Part shown: positions 52,380-62,245 of the stretch, piece by piece
Position numbering within the stretch: the first letter of the stretch is position 1
How the letters are laid out: each line of letters opens with the position of its first letter
Assembly: GCA_000828835.1 (NCBI GenBank)
Contig: AP014633.1
Location: 4,402,001 to 4,466,000, forward strand
Direction of reading: 5' to 3'
Length of the DNA: 64,000 nucleotides
DNA from: Thioploca ingrica
GTDB lineage: Bacteria > Pseudomonadota > Gammaproteobacteria > Beggiatoales > Beggiatoaceae
The notes under the pieces: generated by a model
Database searches by the model: none
What the model was told of the DNA's origin: nothing
Seen by the model: the letters and a program-made list of their open reading frames with translations, nothing else
Program-made: the position numbers and the translations under genes

Positions 52380-54863
52380 TTATAACCAATTACCGATTAA
52401 TAAAAATGCTGACCAATAATAGGGATGTTGATAACGAACATAGTTTTTGTCAGTTAGCATCCTAATTTGAGCCTGTTGTAAGGCTTTTGCTTTGGATAAG
52501 CTTAGATTTTGTAATTGACTATAAAATTCAATAATAACGGCTGGGGTTGCCTCATCATCCACTTGCCACAAACTCGCTACAGCACTTTTAACGCCGGCTC
52601 TTAAAGCCACGCCAGCTAAACCTAAAGCAGCTCGCTCGTTACCAACGGCGGTTTCACACGCACTCAGCGTGAGCAAATCAACAGGTTTACCTTGAATCGT
52701 GGTGAGATTCATTAATCGCTTTAACTTATCCATCGTTAATTTATTATCATAAGTCAAAATGAAGGTATTGTCTAAATTAGCGCTAAATTGACCGTGAGAA
52801 GCGATATGTACCGTAGAGTAAGTTGTCTGGTTGAGAGAACGTTGCAAAGCGGGAAAGGTAAATTTTTCATTGAGTAAGGGTTGAGGTGCGGTTTTAAATA
52901 AAGCTTGTACGGTTTTCAATTCATATTCAGCACAAGGTAAAGCCGAAAATCCTTGGACTGATTTAGATAAGCCGCCGAGTAGAATACGCCGTGAAAAAGG
53001 GCGATTAAGTTGAGATTGGCTTAAACATAAACTGGGTACACTAGCTAGAGCATACTTCTGAATTAAAAATTGTTGGCCATCATGTAAAGCCGCAAAAGGG
53101 ATAGTATATAATACGCCCTCCGGCACAATAACCAGCGTGTCAATGTTATCTAAATATTTGGCCAGTGGTTCAATTAACCAACGATATAAAATTTGGGCTG
53201 GTTTTAAAAAGGTTTGAGCAGAATCGGTGAGATTTTGGGCAATAGACCCGCGGGTTGAAGGTTTACAAATCGTGGTTCTCGTTGCTGGAGAATCACTACT
53301 TCTGGCTCGTTCCTCCGGATTAGGATGTTGACGGAGTGGTGATAGAAAAGTCGCTATGGTGTCACGCAAAATAGATTCTTTAATAGGAACTGTTATTTGA
53401 ACTAAATTATGAGGTAAATTCAATAATAATTCTAACCGATCCGGCAAGGGAATAGGATATAAAATAGCGGTATGTGGATCGAGTAATTGTTCTACCTCAG
53501 TACAACTCGTTTGAGTGTCAGCACAGTCCCATTGAAAATAATCTTGTAATTCAGCTTGTTTAAATAATTCTATCGTATTTCTAGCTTGTTGTAATAATGG
53601 CTGGCGTTGAGTTGAGGAGTGAGTTGAGTGACTCTCTTGTAACAATAAATCGGCTAATTCAAAGTAGACCGGTGCGACTCGTTCACGAAAACCTTCTTCC
53701 AGATTGATATAACCCATGGTGGCGACCGGTAAGCGGATGGGAGTTAAGTTGGCAACTGCTTGTTGATAGGCATTGATAGCACCGAGTCGATCACCTTGTG
53801 CTTTGAGTAGTCTCCCCAATTGCCATTGCCAATAATATAATAGCGATTTAGTTTGGGTCTGTTGAGCAAAAAATAGCGCTTGACGAGTAAAAGCTAAGGC
53901 TTCTTCATCATGATGAGTTTGTTCATAACGTTTACCTAGATAACCGTAAACATAAGCTTTAGCCGTCGGATGTGCTAGCTGTTGGGCAAGTGTTTGTGCT
54001 AATTTTAAAGCCTGATCCGTCAGTTGGTTTAACTGAGTAATTGGTTTGGCTAATTGAGCTTGAAGTTGTTGTGCTAATTGGCTTAAAGCCAGCAACCCAA
54101 AAATTTGGCTGTAAATATCCCCCCACTGTTGAGTTGCTTGCCAAGCCGTTGTTAATGCAGTCATACTCCCTTGAAAAGCTTGTTGCGGGTCGGTATATTG
54201 GAAAGCGTTGTCAGATTCAACCAATAAAGTAGTTCGCGCTTGATTAATAAGGATTTTTCCGTATAGAGTTGCCGTTGCCGATGGCGAAAACAGCGGCGAA
54301 AAAGGAATCGGGGTAGAAGAAGTAGCCGCATTGACTGCCCGTTGGTAAACTTGGAGGTGGTTTAAAGCTTCACGATAACCGTTGAGTGCTGATTCATAAT
54401 CACCCTGAACCGTGAGCATATTACTCCAATGATTTAAAACACTGGCTAATACCCAGGGATGATAAGTATTTCGCGCTAGCTGCAGAGCGGTTGTAACTAA
54501 TGAAATCGCTTTCTTAGGCTTGGTTGGTTCTTGGGAAAAAGATAACTTACTTTGTTCATTCAGTAAGAGCACATAATAAATCGTATCGGTGGATTTAGCT
54601 AAAGGTAATGCCTGGTTAAGTACTTTGATAGCTTTATCATAAGCCCCCAAACGTCGGTAAGCTTGTACTAAACCTAACTCGACTTGGAGGCGTTGCTGAG
54701 CTGTTGGCGAATGAGCCAAAGCAATTTGCCATTGTTTTATCGCTTGTTCATAATAACCTTGTTGAAAAGCCTGGGTTGCTCGTTCCAAGGGCTGTGCGAT
54801 GGTACTGTTCCAGCTGAGTGTGAAAAGATTAATTAAGAGTAAGCACAAGAAACGACGGATCAT
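52380..54863 (-). CDS. TPR-CHAT protein (caspase-like peptidase domain)
   Basis: 827 residues from MIRRFLCLLLINLFTLSWNS, which gives a signal peptide; the frame can begin 13 codons earlier only at a TTG. Residues 30-430 are TPR-like repeats (ATQAFQQGYYEQAIKQWQIA, YDKAIKVLNQALPLAKS). The C-terminal CHAT domain (about 570-820): TLVIVPEGVLYTIPFAALHD, catalytic His in VHIASHGQFSANLDN, catalytic Cys in LLTLSACETAVG, then GVALRAGVKSAVASLWQVDD and YWSAFLLIGNW. CHAT proteins are caspase-fold proteases activated by partner sensing. Substrate unknown; the neighbours suggest a periplasmic complex. Confidence 0.93.
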   Translation of the reverse strand: MIRRFLCLLLINLFTLSWNSTIAQPLERATQAFQQGYYEQAIKQWQIALAHSPTAQQRLQVELGLVQAYRRLGAYDKAIKVLNQALPLAKSTDTIYYVLLLNEQSKLSFSQEPTKPKKAISLVTTALQLARNTYHPWVLASVLNHWSNMLTVQGDYESALNGYREALNHLQVYQRAVNAATSSTPIPFSPLFSPSATATLYGKILINQARTTLLVESDNAFQYTDPQQAFQGSMTALTTAWQATQQWGDIYSQIFGLLALSQLAQQLQAQLAKPITQLNQLTDQALKLAQTLAQQLAHPTAKAYVYGYLGKRYEQTHHDEEALAFTRQALFFAQQTQTKSLLYYWQWQLGRLLKAQGDRLGAINAYQQAVANLTPIRLPVATMGYINLEEGFRERVAPVYFELADLLLQESHSTHSSTQRQPLLQQARNTIELFKQAELQDYFQWDCADTQTSCTEVEQLLDPHTAILYPIPLPDRLELLLNLPHNLVQITVPIKESILRDTIATFLSPLRQHPNPEERARSSDSPATRTTICKPSTRGSIAQNLTDSAQTFLKPAQILYRWLIEPLAKYLDNIDTLVIVPEGVLYTIPFAALHDGQQFLIQKYALASVPSLCLSQSQLNRPFSRRILLGGLSKSVQGFSALPCAEYELKTVQALFKTAPQPLLNEKFTFPALQRSLNQTTYSTVHIASHGQFSANLDNTFILTYDNKLTMDKLKRLMNLTTIQGKPVDLLTLSACETAVGNERAALGLAGVALRAGVKSAVASLWQVDDEATPAVIIEFYSQLQNLSLSKAKALQQAQIRMLTDKNYVRYQHPYYWSAFLLIGNWL

Positions 54864-54933
54864 ATCACAATTTGGATAACCTTTAATTTGCTTTGGATTC
54901 AACCAACTGGCTCATATCATACCATCATAATAA

Positions 54934-55476
54934 TCAAGCGGGTTGTTCTTTTAAAAGCATTTCTGCTTGCGAATCACAACCGTGCCGATTCATCCACTCA
55001 GCTTGTTCAGCCACCGTTTGATTCCCAATAGGAATTTGGTGCACAACAATTTTATTCTCGCTAAAACTTCCACTGAGCGTGATTATGTAAGTATGATCCG
55101 GCTGAAGCGGTAGACGTTCAGTTGGCCAAGCCAGAGCGGTTTCGTTAGCAAGCCACCGTAATTTAATGGCTTGTTGAGTTTTACCATCTTTGATGATGAG
55201 CCGATCCATTTGTCCACTTCGTTGCTCCTCTGGTAACCACAACACAATTTTTTCTGGGGTGGAGTAACAAAAATTATGCTGGCGAGAAATATTAATAGCC
55301 CATATATTGGGTGGAATTTCTTCCAAGCCGCGGCGGCGCGATTCAAATTTTTCGGCTAGCCATAGTGGCTGTGGATTTTGAACCGTTACTGGTGTAATTT
55401 GTTCTCGATCGTGAGCGAAACTTTTACCGAGATAACAATAAAGCATAAATAAAAAAATGAAACGTAATGATAACAT
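54934..55476 (-). CDS. Secreted hypothetical protein heading the CHAT cluster
   Basis: 180 residues from MLSLRFIFLFMLYCYLGKSF, chosen because AGGGAG is 8 nt upstream. Signal peptide to about residue 22. The mature part is beta-rich (PNIWAINISRQHNFCYSTPE, KIVLWLPEEQRSGQMDRLII, LPLQPDHTYIITLSGSFSEN). Two Cys. No family assigned. It lies 70 bp upstream of the TPR-CHAT gene on the same strand, the place often taken by small periplasmic partners of CHAT proteins. Confidence 0.7.
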   Translation of the reverse strand: MLSLRFIFLFMLYCYLGKSFAHDREQITPVTVQNPQPLWLAEKFESRRRGLEEIPPNIWAINISRQHNFCYSTPEKIVLWLPEEQRSGQMDRLIIKDGKTQQAIKLRWLANETALAWPTERLPLQPDHTYIITLSGSFSENKIVVHQIPIGNQTVAEQAEWMNRHGCDSQAEMLLKEQPA

Positions 55477-55755
55477 AGTATTACTCCCTAAGTAGGCCAA
55501 ATTAAGCAGCAGCATTGAAGATGACTGTGAAACAGTTCAATTTATCAGGTTGTCGTGGTTTACACCAAGGCAAGTTATACTAACAACTGAGTAGAATTTT
55601 TCCATACCTATTTTAAATTTAGCATTCAACACCCTAAAATGGAAATCAAGTGGTTAACCGGTAGGATAATTATTCATTATGAAAAATAGGATATGGATAA
55701 TGACAACTATTTTATTATCAGCTAATCAACCCTATTTTTTTGATAAAATTATCAA
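55477..55755. promoter_or_regulatory. Divergent promoter region of the CHAT cluster and the hybrid kinase
   Basis: 279-bp gap between divergent starts, AT-rich towards the kinase gene. It must carry promoters for both, but no consensus pair could be fixed with confidence. No ribosome site with good complementarity precedes the kinase ATG. Confidence 0.4.
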
Positions 55756-58700
55756 ATGAATGTATATCGCCTGATTTGGGTATTATTTCTCCTGTTGTGG
55801 CCATTATCGGTGGTTGCTTACCCACCGGCTCTCAAATTTGAGCATCTTTCGCTGGAAGACGGTCTTTCCCAAAGTACTGTTTATGCTATTTTACAAGATA
55901 ATAAAGGGTTTATGTGGTTTGGTACCCAAGATGGACTCAATCGATATGATGGTTACCAATTCACCATTTATCGTCATAATCCCACGGATTCTAATAGTTT
56001 AAGTCATAATGAAATTTTCACGCTTTACGAAGACCGGCAAAACAATCTTTGGATTGGAACCGGGGGTGGACTTAATCGCTTTGATCGTCAACAAGAGCGA
56101 TTTATCCATTACTTTCATGATCCACATAATCCCAATAGCTTAAGCCATAATACCGTTTGGTCAATTTATGAAGATCGCCAAGGTCGGCTATGGATTGGTA
56201 CTAATGGCGGTGGTCTCGATCAATTTGATATTCAACACAATCGTTTTATTCATTATCAGCATAATCCTAAAGATCCTCAGAGTTTAAGTCATAATCGGGT
56301 TTGGCCCATTTACCAAGATAAAAGAGGTACCTTATGGGTGGGTACAGATGGTGGTGGTCTGAATCGATTTGATCCCCAAACCAATAAGTTTATGTACTAT
56401 TTACTGGATATGCAAAATCCGGATTGCTTAAATAATTATGTGACTAGCATTTACGAAGATCAAAGCGGGATGTTATGGATTGGCACAGTCGGTGGGTTAC
56501 ACCAATTTGATCGGGATCATGAACAATTTATTCCTTATTACCATGATCCGCAGCAACCCAATAGTTTAAGTCATGATGCAGTATGGGCTATTCGTGAAGA
56601 TAAGCAAGATAATTTATGGATAGCCACCGATGGAGGTGGATTAAACTGGTTGGATCGCCAACATAAAAAATTTTTTCATTATCAAAATGATCCACAAAAT
56701 TCAGCGAGTTTAAGTAGCGATGCCGTATTATCACTTTATCAAGACAAGGCGGGAACTTGGTGGTTTGGTACTGGGGGCGGGGGAGTCAATTTTTTTAATG
56801 ATGAGCGCAAAAAATTTACTCATTACTTCCATGATCCTAATAATCCCAATCGATTAAACAATAATCATGTGTTATCACTCTATGAAGATCGCCAGAGAAT
56901 ACTTTGGGTTGGGACACGGGGGGGAGGACTAAACCGGTTTGATCAACCCCGAGACAAAGTCACTCATTATCTGCATGACCCCAACAATCTGAATAGTTTA
57001 AGCCATAATGATGTGTGGTCTATTCTCGAAGATAGTCAAGGGATGCTCTGGGTTGGAACTTATGGGGGAGGACTAAACCAATTTAATCGTGAGCAAAATC
57101 AGTTTGTTGCTTACCTTCACGATCACCAAAATCCCCAAAGTTTAGTCAATAACTATGTGTTATCGCTTTATGAAGACAGTACGAAAACGCTTTGGATTGG
57201 CACCCGCGAAGGGTTAGACCAACTCGACCGCGAACACCACCAATTTATCCATTATCACCATGATCCCAACGATAATACCAGTTTAACTCATAATACCATC
57301 TTATCTATTTACGAAGACCGTACTCAAACACTCTGGGTTGGTACTCAACAAGGTTTAAACCGTTTCGATCGCCAACGCCAACGCTTTACCCGTTACCAAT
57401 TTAATCAGCAGGATCCAACGAGTTTAAGTCACAATCAGGTTTCGGCGATTCATGAAGATAACTATGGTAATCTATGGGTGGGTACCTTTGGTGGTGGTCT
57501 CAATCAGTTAAATCGAACCACCGGGACTTTTACTCATTATCGAGAAGCGGATGGCTTAGCCAATGACGTCATTTATGGCATATTATCAGATGCCAAGGGA
57601 TATCTTTGGATCAGTACCAATAAAGGTCTTTCCAAATTCGATCCGCCCGCGAAACGCTTCAGAAATTATGATACCTTAGATGGATTGCAAAGCCTTGAAT
57701 TTAATAGTGCTTATTTTAAAAATAGCCGTGGTGAACTATTTTTCGGTGGTATTAATGGTTTTAATGTCTTTAATCCTCAACAAGTCAACGATAATTCTTA
57801 TATCCCACCTATCGTGATTACCGATTTTGAAATTTTTAATCAACCCGTTACTATCGGTAAAGATTCCCCTTTAACTCAATCCATTACCGAAACTAAAAAA
57901 ATTACCTTGACTTATAAACAAACTTTTTTCTCTTTTGAATTTGCGGCGTTAAATTTCTTACAACCCTCTAAGAATGAATATGTTTATAAGTTAGAAGGTT
58001 TTGATAAGGATTGGAATTCGGTTGGCAATCGCCGTCATGCTTATTACACCAACGTACCCCACGGCACTTATACTTTTCGAGTTAAAGGAAGTAACAATGA
58101 CAAAATTTGGAATGAAACCGGAACCTTTATTGAACTCACTATTTTGCCCCCCCCGTGGAAAACTTGGTGGGCTTATAGTTTATATATTTTGACCACGTTA
58201 ATGGTTATCGCCAGATATATTCATATTCAACAACAGAAATTATTTGCCAAACAACAAGAGCTTGAATTAGAAAAGAAAATTGCGACCCAATTAAAGGAAG
58301 CCAATCGACTCAAAGACGAATTCCTAGCGAATACTTCGCACGAACTGCGTACTCCGCTCAATGGGATTATTGGGATTGCGGAATCCCTGCTGGATGGAGT
58401 TGCTGGACCGATCAATCAAACCCTCAGTAATAATTTAGTGATGATTGTCTCCAGTGCGCGACGTCTCATGACATTAGTTAATGATATTCTGGATTTTTCT
58501 CAAATTAAACGGCGCAAACTGCAGTTGCAAATGGGTCCGGTGGATATTCGCACCATTACTGAAGTGATATTAGCTTTGACTCGCCCCCTCATTGGTCATA
58601 AACCGGTGCAATTACTTCAGCAAATTCCCACGGATTTGCCGCTGGTTCGAGCCGATGAAAATCGAGTTCAACAAATTTTTTATAACTTGGTAGGCAATGC

Positions 58701-60264
58701 GATTAAGTTCACTGAGAGTGGAACGATAATTATATCGGCTCAATACCAAGAGATCTCAAATTATCTCACGATTACGATTGCGGATACCGGAATTGGTATT
58801 CCAGCCGATAAATTAGAGCGAATTTTTGATGCGTTTGAACAAGCTGATGGTTCAATCGCCCGAGTTTACGGCGGTACGGGGTTAGGTTTAACGATTACCC
58901 GTCACTTAGTTAAGTTGCAAGGGGGGCAATTATCTGTGCAATCTCAAGTAGGCGTTGGCTCACAATTTACTTTTACCCTCCCGGTTTTACCACTAGAATC
59001 AACCGAAACGACTTTAACGCCTTCACCGACTTTCCCTTTACCGCTTCGAGGCAAATCCACTGTGTCTTTGGTTCTTGTTCCAGAATTACCTCCAGTCGAT
59101 GTGACTCAAGGAAATTATCATATTCTGATAGTAGATGATGATCCAGTCAATCGACAGGTTCTAATTAATCACCTATCCTTACACAATTACGCGGTTAGTC
59201 AAGCGACTTCTGGACAAGAAGCACTGACTTTGATCGTGAATGGTCCAAAACCGGATCTGATTTTACTAGATGTGATGATGCCCCACCTAAGCGGTTATGA
59301 AGTAACCCAAAAAATTCGCGAACAATGGCAAGCGAATGAATTACCGGTACTGCTGTTAACTGCTAAAAATCAAATTGTTGATTTAGTGACTGGCTTGGAA
59401 GCCGGTGCCAACGATTATTTAACCAAACCGGTGGCTAAAGAAGAATTATTGGCTCGAATTAAAACTCATCTGCATCTGCAACAGCTACGAGCAGAAAATT
59501 TACGCATGCATACTGAATTAGAAGTGGCTAGACGCATCCAGCAAATGCTGTTACCCACTCCTCCGGAACTGCAGTGCTTAACTAGCTTAGATATTACCGG
59601 TTACATGCTACCCGCAGAAGAAGTTGGCGGTGATTATTACGATGTTCTTGAACATCAAGGACATATTCTGGTTGGGATTGGAGATGTTACCGGACATGGG
59701 CTAGAAAGTGGTGTATTAATGCTCATGGTACAAACGGCTATTCGTACTTTGCTAGAACATGGAGAAAGAGATTTAACCCAATTTCTCAATACACTCAATC
59801 GTACCCTCTACAAAAATATCCAACAACGCATGAAAGTGGATAAAAATCTCACCTTATCATTACTCCAATACTTTCCGCTATCGGCTACGACCGGTCAAGT
59901 CTATCTGAGTGGACAACATGAAGAAGTCATTATTATTAGAAACCAGGGTCAGTTAGAATGTCTTAACACTGAATCGTTAGGATTTATGATTGGATTTATG
60001 GAAGATATTTCCGCATGGTTGAGTCAAACCCAAATTTTATTAAATTCTGGTGATATGATTGTACTTTATACCGACGGTATTACTGAAGCGGTCAATTCGG
60101 CCGGTGAATATTATGGACTGGAGCGACTCTGTGAAATCATGCTTCGTCATCAACAACAAACCGTTGCAGAAATTCGCCAAGCGGTAATCAACGATGTCCA
60201 TCAACATATTGGTCAACAAAAACTGTTTGATGATATTACTCTACTGATAATAAAACAAAAATAA
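55756..60264 (+). CDS. Giant hybrid: double beta-propeller sensor, histidine kinase, receiver and PP2C phosphatase
   Basis: 1502 residues. Signal peptide or first membrane segment (1-20). Fourteen ligand-binding blades of the LWIGTxGGGLNRFD type (about 30-690), enough for two seven-bladed propellers, then a Y_Y_Y domain (700-795) and a membrane helix (about 797-818). HisKA follows with phospho-His in TSHELRTPLNGIIGIAESLL (about 860), then HATPase (FYNLVGNAIKFTES; ADTGIGIPADKL; VYGGTGLGLTITRH), a receiver with Asp in PDLILLDVMMPHLSG (about 1170), and a SpoIIE-type PP2C domain (EEVGGDYYDVLEH; GIGDVTGHGLESGVLML; VLYTDGITEAVN; FDDITLLII). A periplasmic sensor thus drives both phosphotransfer and Ser/Thr dephosphorylation. 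A STAS-like gene follows. Confidence 0.95.
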   Translation: MNVYRLIWVLFLLLWPLSVVAYPPALKFEHLSLEDGLSQSTVYAILQDNKGFMWFGTQDGLNRYDGYQFTIYRHNPTDSNSLSHNEIFTLYEDRQNNLWIGTGGGLNRFDRQQERFIHYFHDPHNPNSLSHNTVWSIYEDRQGRLWIGTNGGGLDQFDIQHNRFIHYQHNPKDPQSLSHNRVWPIYQDKRGTLWVGTDGGGLNRFDPQTNKFMYYLLDMQNPDCLNNYVTSIYEDQSGMLWIGTVGGLHQFDRDHEQFIPYYHDPQQPNSLSHDAVWAIREDKQDNLWIATDGGGLNWLDRQHKKFFHYQNDPQNSASLSSDAVLSLYQDKAGTWWFGTGGGGVNFFNDERKKFTHYFHDPNNPNRLNNNHVLSLYEDRQRILWVGTRGGGLNRFDQPRDKVTHYLHDPNNLNSLSHNDVWSILEDSQGMLWVGTYGGGLNQFNREQNQFVAYLHDHQNPQSLVNNYVLSLYEDSTKTLWIGTREGLDQLDREHHQFIHYHHDPNDNTSLTHNTILSIYEDRTQTLWVGTQQGLNRFDRQRQRFTRYQFNQQDPTSLSHNQVSAIHEDNYGNLWVGTFGGGLNQLNRTTGTFTHYREADGLANDVIYGILSDAKGYLWISTNKGLSKFDPPAKRFRNYDTLDGLQSLEFNSAYFKNSRGELFFGGINGFNVFNPQQVNDNSYIPPIVITDFEIFNQPVTIGKDSPLTQSITETKKITLTYKQTFFSFEFAALNFLQPSKNEYVYKLEGFDKDWNSVGNRRHAYYTNVPHGTYTFRVKGSNNDKIWNETGTFIELTILPPPWKTWWAYSLYILTTLMVIARYIHIQQQKLFAKQQELELEKKIATQLKEANRLKDEFLANTSHELRTPLNGIIGIAESLLDGVAGPINQTLSNNLVMIVSSARRLMTLVNDILDFSQIKRRKLQLQMGPVDIRTITEVILALTRPLIGHKPVQLLQQIPTDLPLVRADENRVQQIFYNLVGNAIKFTESGTIIISAQYQEISNYLTITIADTGIGIPADKLERIFDAFEQADGSIARVYGGTGLGLTITRHLVKLQGGQLSVQSQVGVGSQFTFTLPVLPLESTETTLTPSPTFPLPLRGKSTVSLVLVPELPPVDVTQGNYHILIVDDDPVNRQVLINHLSLHNYAVSQATSGQEALTLIVNGPKPDLILLDVMMPHLSGYEVTQKIREQWQANELPVLLLTAKNQIVDLVTGLEAGANDYLTKPVAKEELLARIKTHLHLQQLRAENLRMHTELEVARRIQQMLLPTPPELQCLTSLDITGYMLPAEEVGGDYYDVLEHQGHILVGIGDVTGHGLESGVLMLMVQTAIRTLLEHGERDLTQFLNTLNRTLYKNIQQRMKVDKNLTLSLLQYFPLSATTGQVYLSGQHEEVIIIRNQGQLECLNTESLGFMIGFMEDISAWLSQTQILLNSGDMIVLYTDGITEAVNSAGEYYGLERLCEIMLRHQQQTVAEIRQAVINDVHQHIGQQKLFDDITLLIIKQK

Positions 60265-60324
60265 TAATAACGTGATAGAGTTATCATTTACCACTGAGGG
60301 TAATTAAACCGATTAGGAGTTACC

Positions 60325-60666
60325 ATGACCATTAAAGATGACAATTATAGTATTGATTATGATGCCGCGACCGCAACGGTTTACCTACGCGGGGTATTAC
60401 GTCTGAATCCAGAAGAATATGTTCCAATAGTGCAATTATTAGAACAGGTCATTACGCTAGAACCACCCTTACTGACGATCAATTTACGCGAACTAGATTT
60501 CCTCAATAGTTCAGGATTTACCACCCTAGCTCGCTTTGTAACCAAAGTGAATACTAAAAAAACTATCCAGTTGCAAATGCAAGCTTCTTCACAAAATCCC
60601 TGGCATCAAAAATCATTGAATAATTTTAAGCGGCTCATGCCACAATTACAGTTGGAATTTATTTAA
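60325..60666 (+). CDS. STAS/SpoIIAA-like regulator (slr1659/SiaC-like), likely PP2C substrate
   Basis: 113 residues. Two-strand start YSIDYDAATATVYLRGVLRL, middle LLTINLRELDFLNSSGFTTL with the Ser pair (about 70-72) that is phosphorylated in anti-sigma antagonists and in SiaC, then a positively charged helix. GGAG lies 9 nt upstream. It follows the PP2C-ended kinase by 60 bp; the pairing of a PP2C phosphatase with a small STAS-like phosphoprotein is the SiaABCD-like logic. The matching Ser kinase (SiaB-type) is not in the window. Confidence 0.85.
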   Translation: MTIKDDNYSIDYDAATATVYLRGVLRLNPEEYVPIVQLLEQVITLEPPLLTINLRELDFLNSSGFTTLARFVTKVNTKKTIQLQMQASSQNPWHQKSLNNFKRLMPQLQLEFI

Positions 60667-60814
60667 CTTCAAATCATTAAAATAATGCAGTCGGTGTAGG
60701 GTGGGCAAAATAACAATACGTTTTACTTACTCTACACTGACTGGGTATTGTAGACGTCGGCAGTGGAAAGGTAATCTAAATTAAGATGTCGATATTTTTT
60801 TTGGAAACCGGGTT

Positions 60815-61414
60815 ATGAAAGCAAAAAAACGCTTCTCTCAATTTACTTTAACGCAAGCTTTGCAAATTTTAAATCAACATGAAATAGCTGAATGGCGTAT
60901 CCCTTTTAAGGCGAGATTACCGTCATCGCTTTATACGGAAACTATCACCCGACTCTCTAAGTATTTTGATTTGTCATTATCAGAATCGGCTAAAAGTGTT
61001 CTCATTGATGCCATTTTACTTGAATCTATTAGTTACTTTGAGCAACTCAAAATTTGGAAAGCGGCAAAATTACAAAGTGAGACCTTACAAGGCGTTGCAG
61101 ATTATTTAGTGGCGCCACAAGGAAAAGTTTATCAAACACCATTTTTGTGTGTGGTAGAAGCTAAAAAGGATGATTTTGAGCAAGGATTGGCACAATGTTT
61201 ATTAGAAATGTATGTTTGTCTGCAGAATAATACGCAACCAATTAATATATTTGGAATAGTTACCAACGCAACGGTATGGCAATTTTATCAACTTGATCCT
61301 CAACAACATATTTATGAAAGCCCCACTTATACAACTACGCATATTAATGAAGTTTTAGGTATTTTAGATTGGATTTTTGAGCAATGTTCTCACCATTTAA
61401 CCAAATATTCCTAG
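60815..61414 (+). CDS. PD-(D/E)XK nuclease-like protein, cyanobacterial type
   Basis: 199 residues. Contains FLCVVEAKKDDFEQGLAQCL LEM (about 108-130, the ExK-like centre), preceded by an acidic residue in SESAKSVLIDAILLES and followed by FGIVTNATVWQFYQL. Such single-domain proteins are frequent in cyanobacteria and sulfur bacteria; catalysis is not shown. The opening MKAKKRFSQFTLTQAL resembles the usual N terminus. There is no strong ribosome site. Confidence 0.75.
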   Translation: MKAKKRFSQFTLTQALQILNQHEIAEWRIPFKARLPSSLYTETITRLSKYFDLSLSESAKSVLIDAILLESISYFEQLKIWKAAKLQSETLQGVADYLVAPQGKVYQTPFLCVVEAKKDDFEQGLAQCLLEMYVCLQNNTQPINIFGIVTNATVWQFYQLDPQQHIYESPTYTTTHINEVLGILDWIFEQCSHHLTKYS

Positions 61415-61639
61415 CTTACCTTACGTGGGCTTACACAAACAGGAGATTCTTTACGCAAACAGTTTGGCTGTGTTTAATCTGTAGTTGCTTGCTCCTAGAG
61501 GGACGTGTAGAGGATTGTGGATGTTGAGCTCTCAACATTGTTAATGGGGTGCTGATTGCCAATGCGAGGGGGCTACAAACTCCGACACCAAACTCTGGCA
61601 AGATAGTGTATGACGCGAAGCTTTACACCCTACGCTTGC

Positions 61640-61668
61640 TTGAGTTGTTGAAATATTCAGGATATAAT
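61640..61668 (+). promoter_or_regulatory. Sigma-70-like promoter for the DUF29 gene
   Basis: TTGAGT (61640-61645), 17-bp spacer, TATAAT (61663-61668), a perfect -10 element with ideal spacing about 30 bp before the DUF29 ATG. It sits just after a repeat unit (TATGACGCGAAGCTTTACAC, 61608 on). The rest of the 285-bp gap shows nothing else. Confidence 0.55.
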
Positions 61669-61699
61669 ATAGTGTTATAAGATAACTTTGGGCACTGCA

Positions 61700-62170
61700 A
61701 TGACTAATTTACATGAACTTTATCAGAATAATTATACGGCATGGTCTGAAAAGACAGCGGAACTGTTGAGAGCCGGTCGATTTTCCGAATTAGATATTGA
61801 ACATTTACTAGAAGAATTGGCAAGCATGGGCGCAAGTGAACACAACGAATTAGAAAACCGTCTAACTGTATTAATTGCCCATTTGCTCAAGTGGCAGTTT
61901 CAATATCAATGTTTATCTGACAAGTGGAAAGAATTTGATGGTAGAAGTTGGCGTTCTACAATCGTTGAACAACGCACAAGAATCGCTAAACGTTTACGCA
62001 AATCACCGGGGCTGAAGGCAAAATTATCAGAAATCCTCTCGGAGGCTTATGAAGATGGGTTAGAGTTGGCTATTAAAGAAACACAGTTACCTGCATCGAC
62101 GTTTCCCGCTGAATGTCCATATACAGTTGAACAATTGTTTGATGATGATTTTTATCCGAGTCAAGATTAG
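61700..62170 (+). CDS. DUF29 family protein
   Basis: 156 residues from the ATG MTNLHELYQNNY. Canonical DUF29 pattern: TAWSEKTAELLRAGRFSELD, IEHLLEELASMGASEHNELE, RLTVLIAHLLKWQFQ, SWRSTIVEQRTRIAKRLRKS, then the tail FPAECPYTVEQLFDDDFYP. Small helical protein, highly multiplied in cyanobacteria and Beggiatoa-like genomes; function unknown. Promoter seen at 61640-61668. Confidence 0.93.
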   Translation: MTNLHELYQNNYTAWSEKTAELLRAGRFSELDIEHLLEELASMGASEHNELENRLTVLIAHLLKWQFQYQCLSDKWKEFDGRSWRSTIVEQRTRIAKRLRKSPGLKAKLSEILSEAYEDGLELAIKETQLPASTFPAECPYTVEQLFDDDFYPSQD

Positions 62171-62189
62171 GAGTTACGCAGTTGCCTTT

Positions 62190-62245
62190 AACCACCCCCA
62201 ACCCCTCCTTGAAAAGGAGGGGAGAAGAAAAGTTCCCCCTCCTTC
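62190..62245. repeat. C/G-rich palindromic repeat unit next to the adhesin fragment
   Basis: AACCACCCCCAACCCCTCCTTG followed by its inverted GAAAAGGAGGGG, then a second CCCCCTCC half arm. Same family as 2301-2381. It begins about 20 bp after the DUF29 stop and marks the junction with the adhesin fragment. Confidence 0.7.

Noticed and set aside
55900..57800. DNA repeats in the propeller gene as a repeat array
   Set aside because: They encode protein blades with diverged codons; not a separate element.
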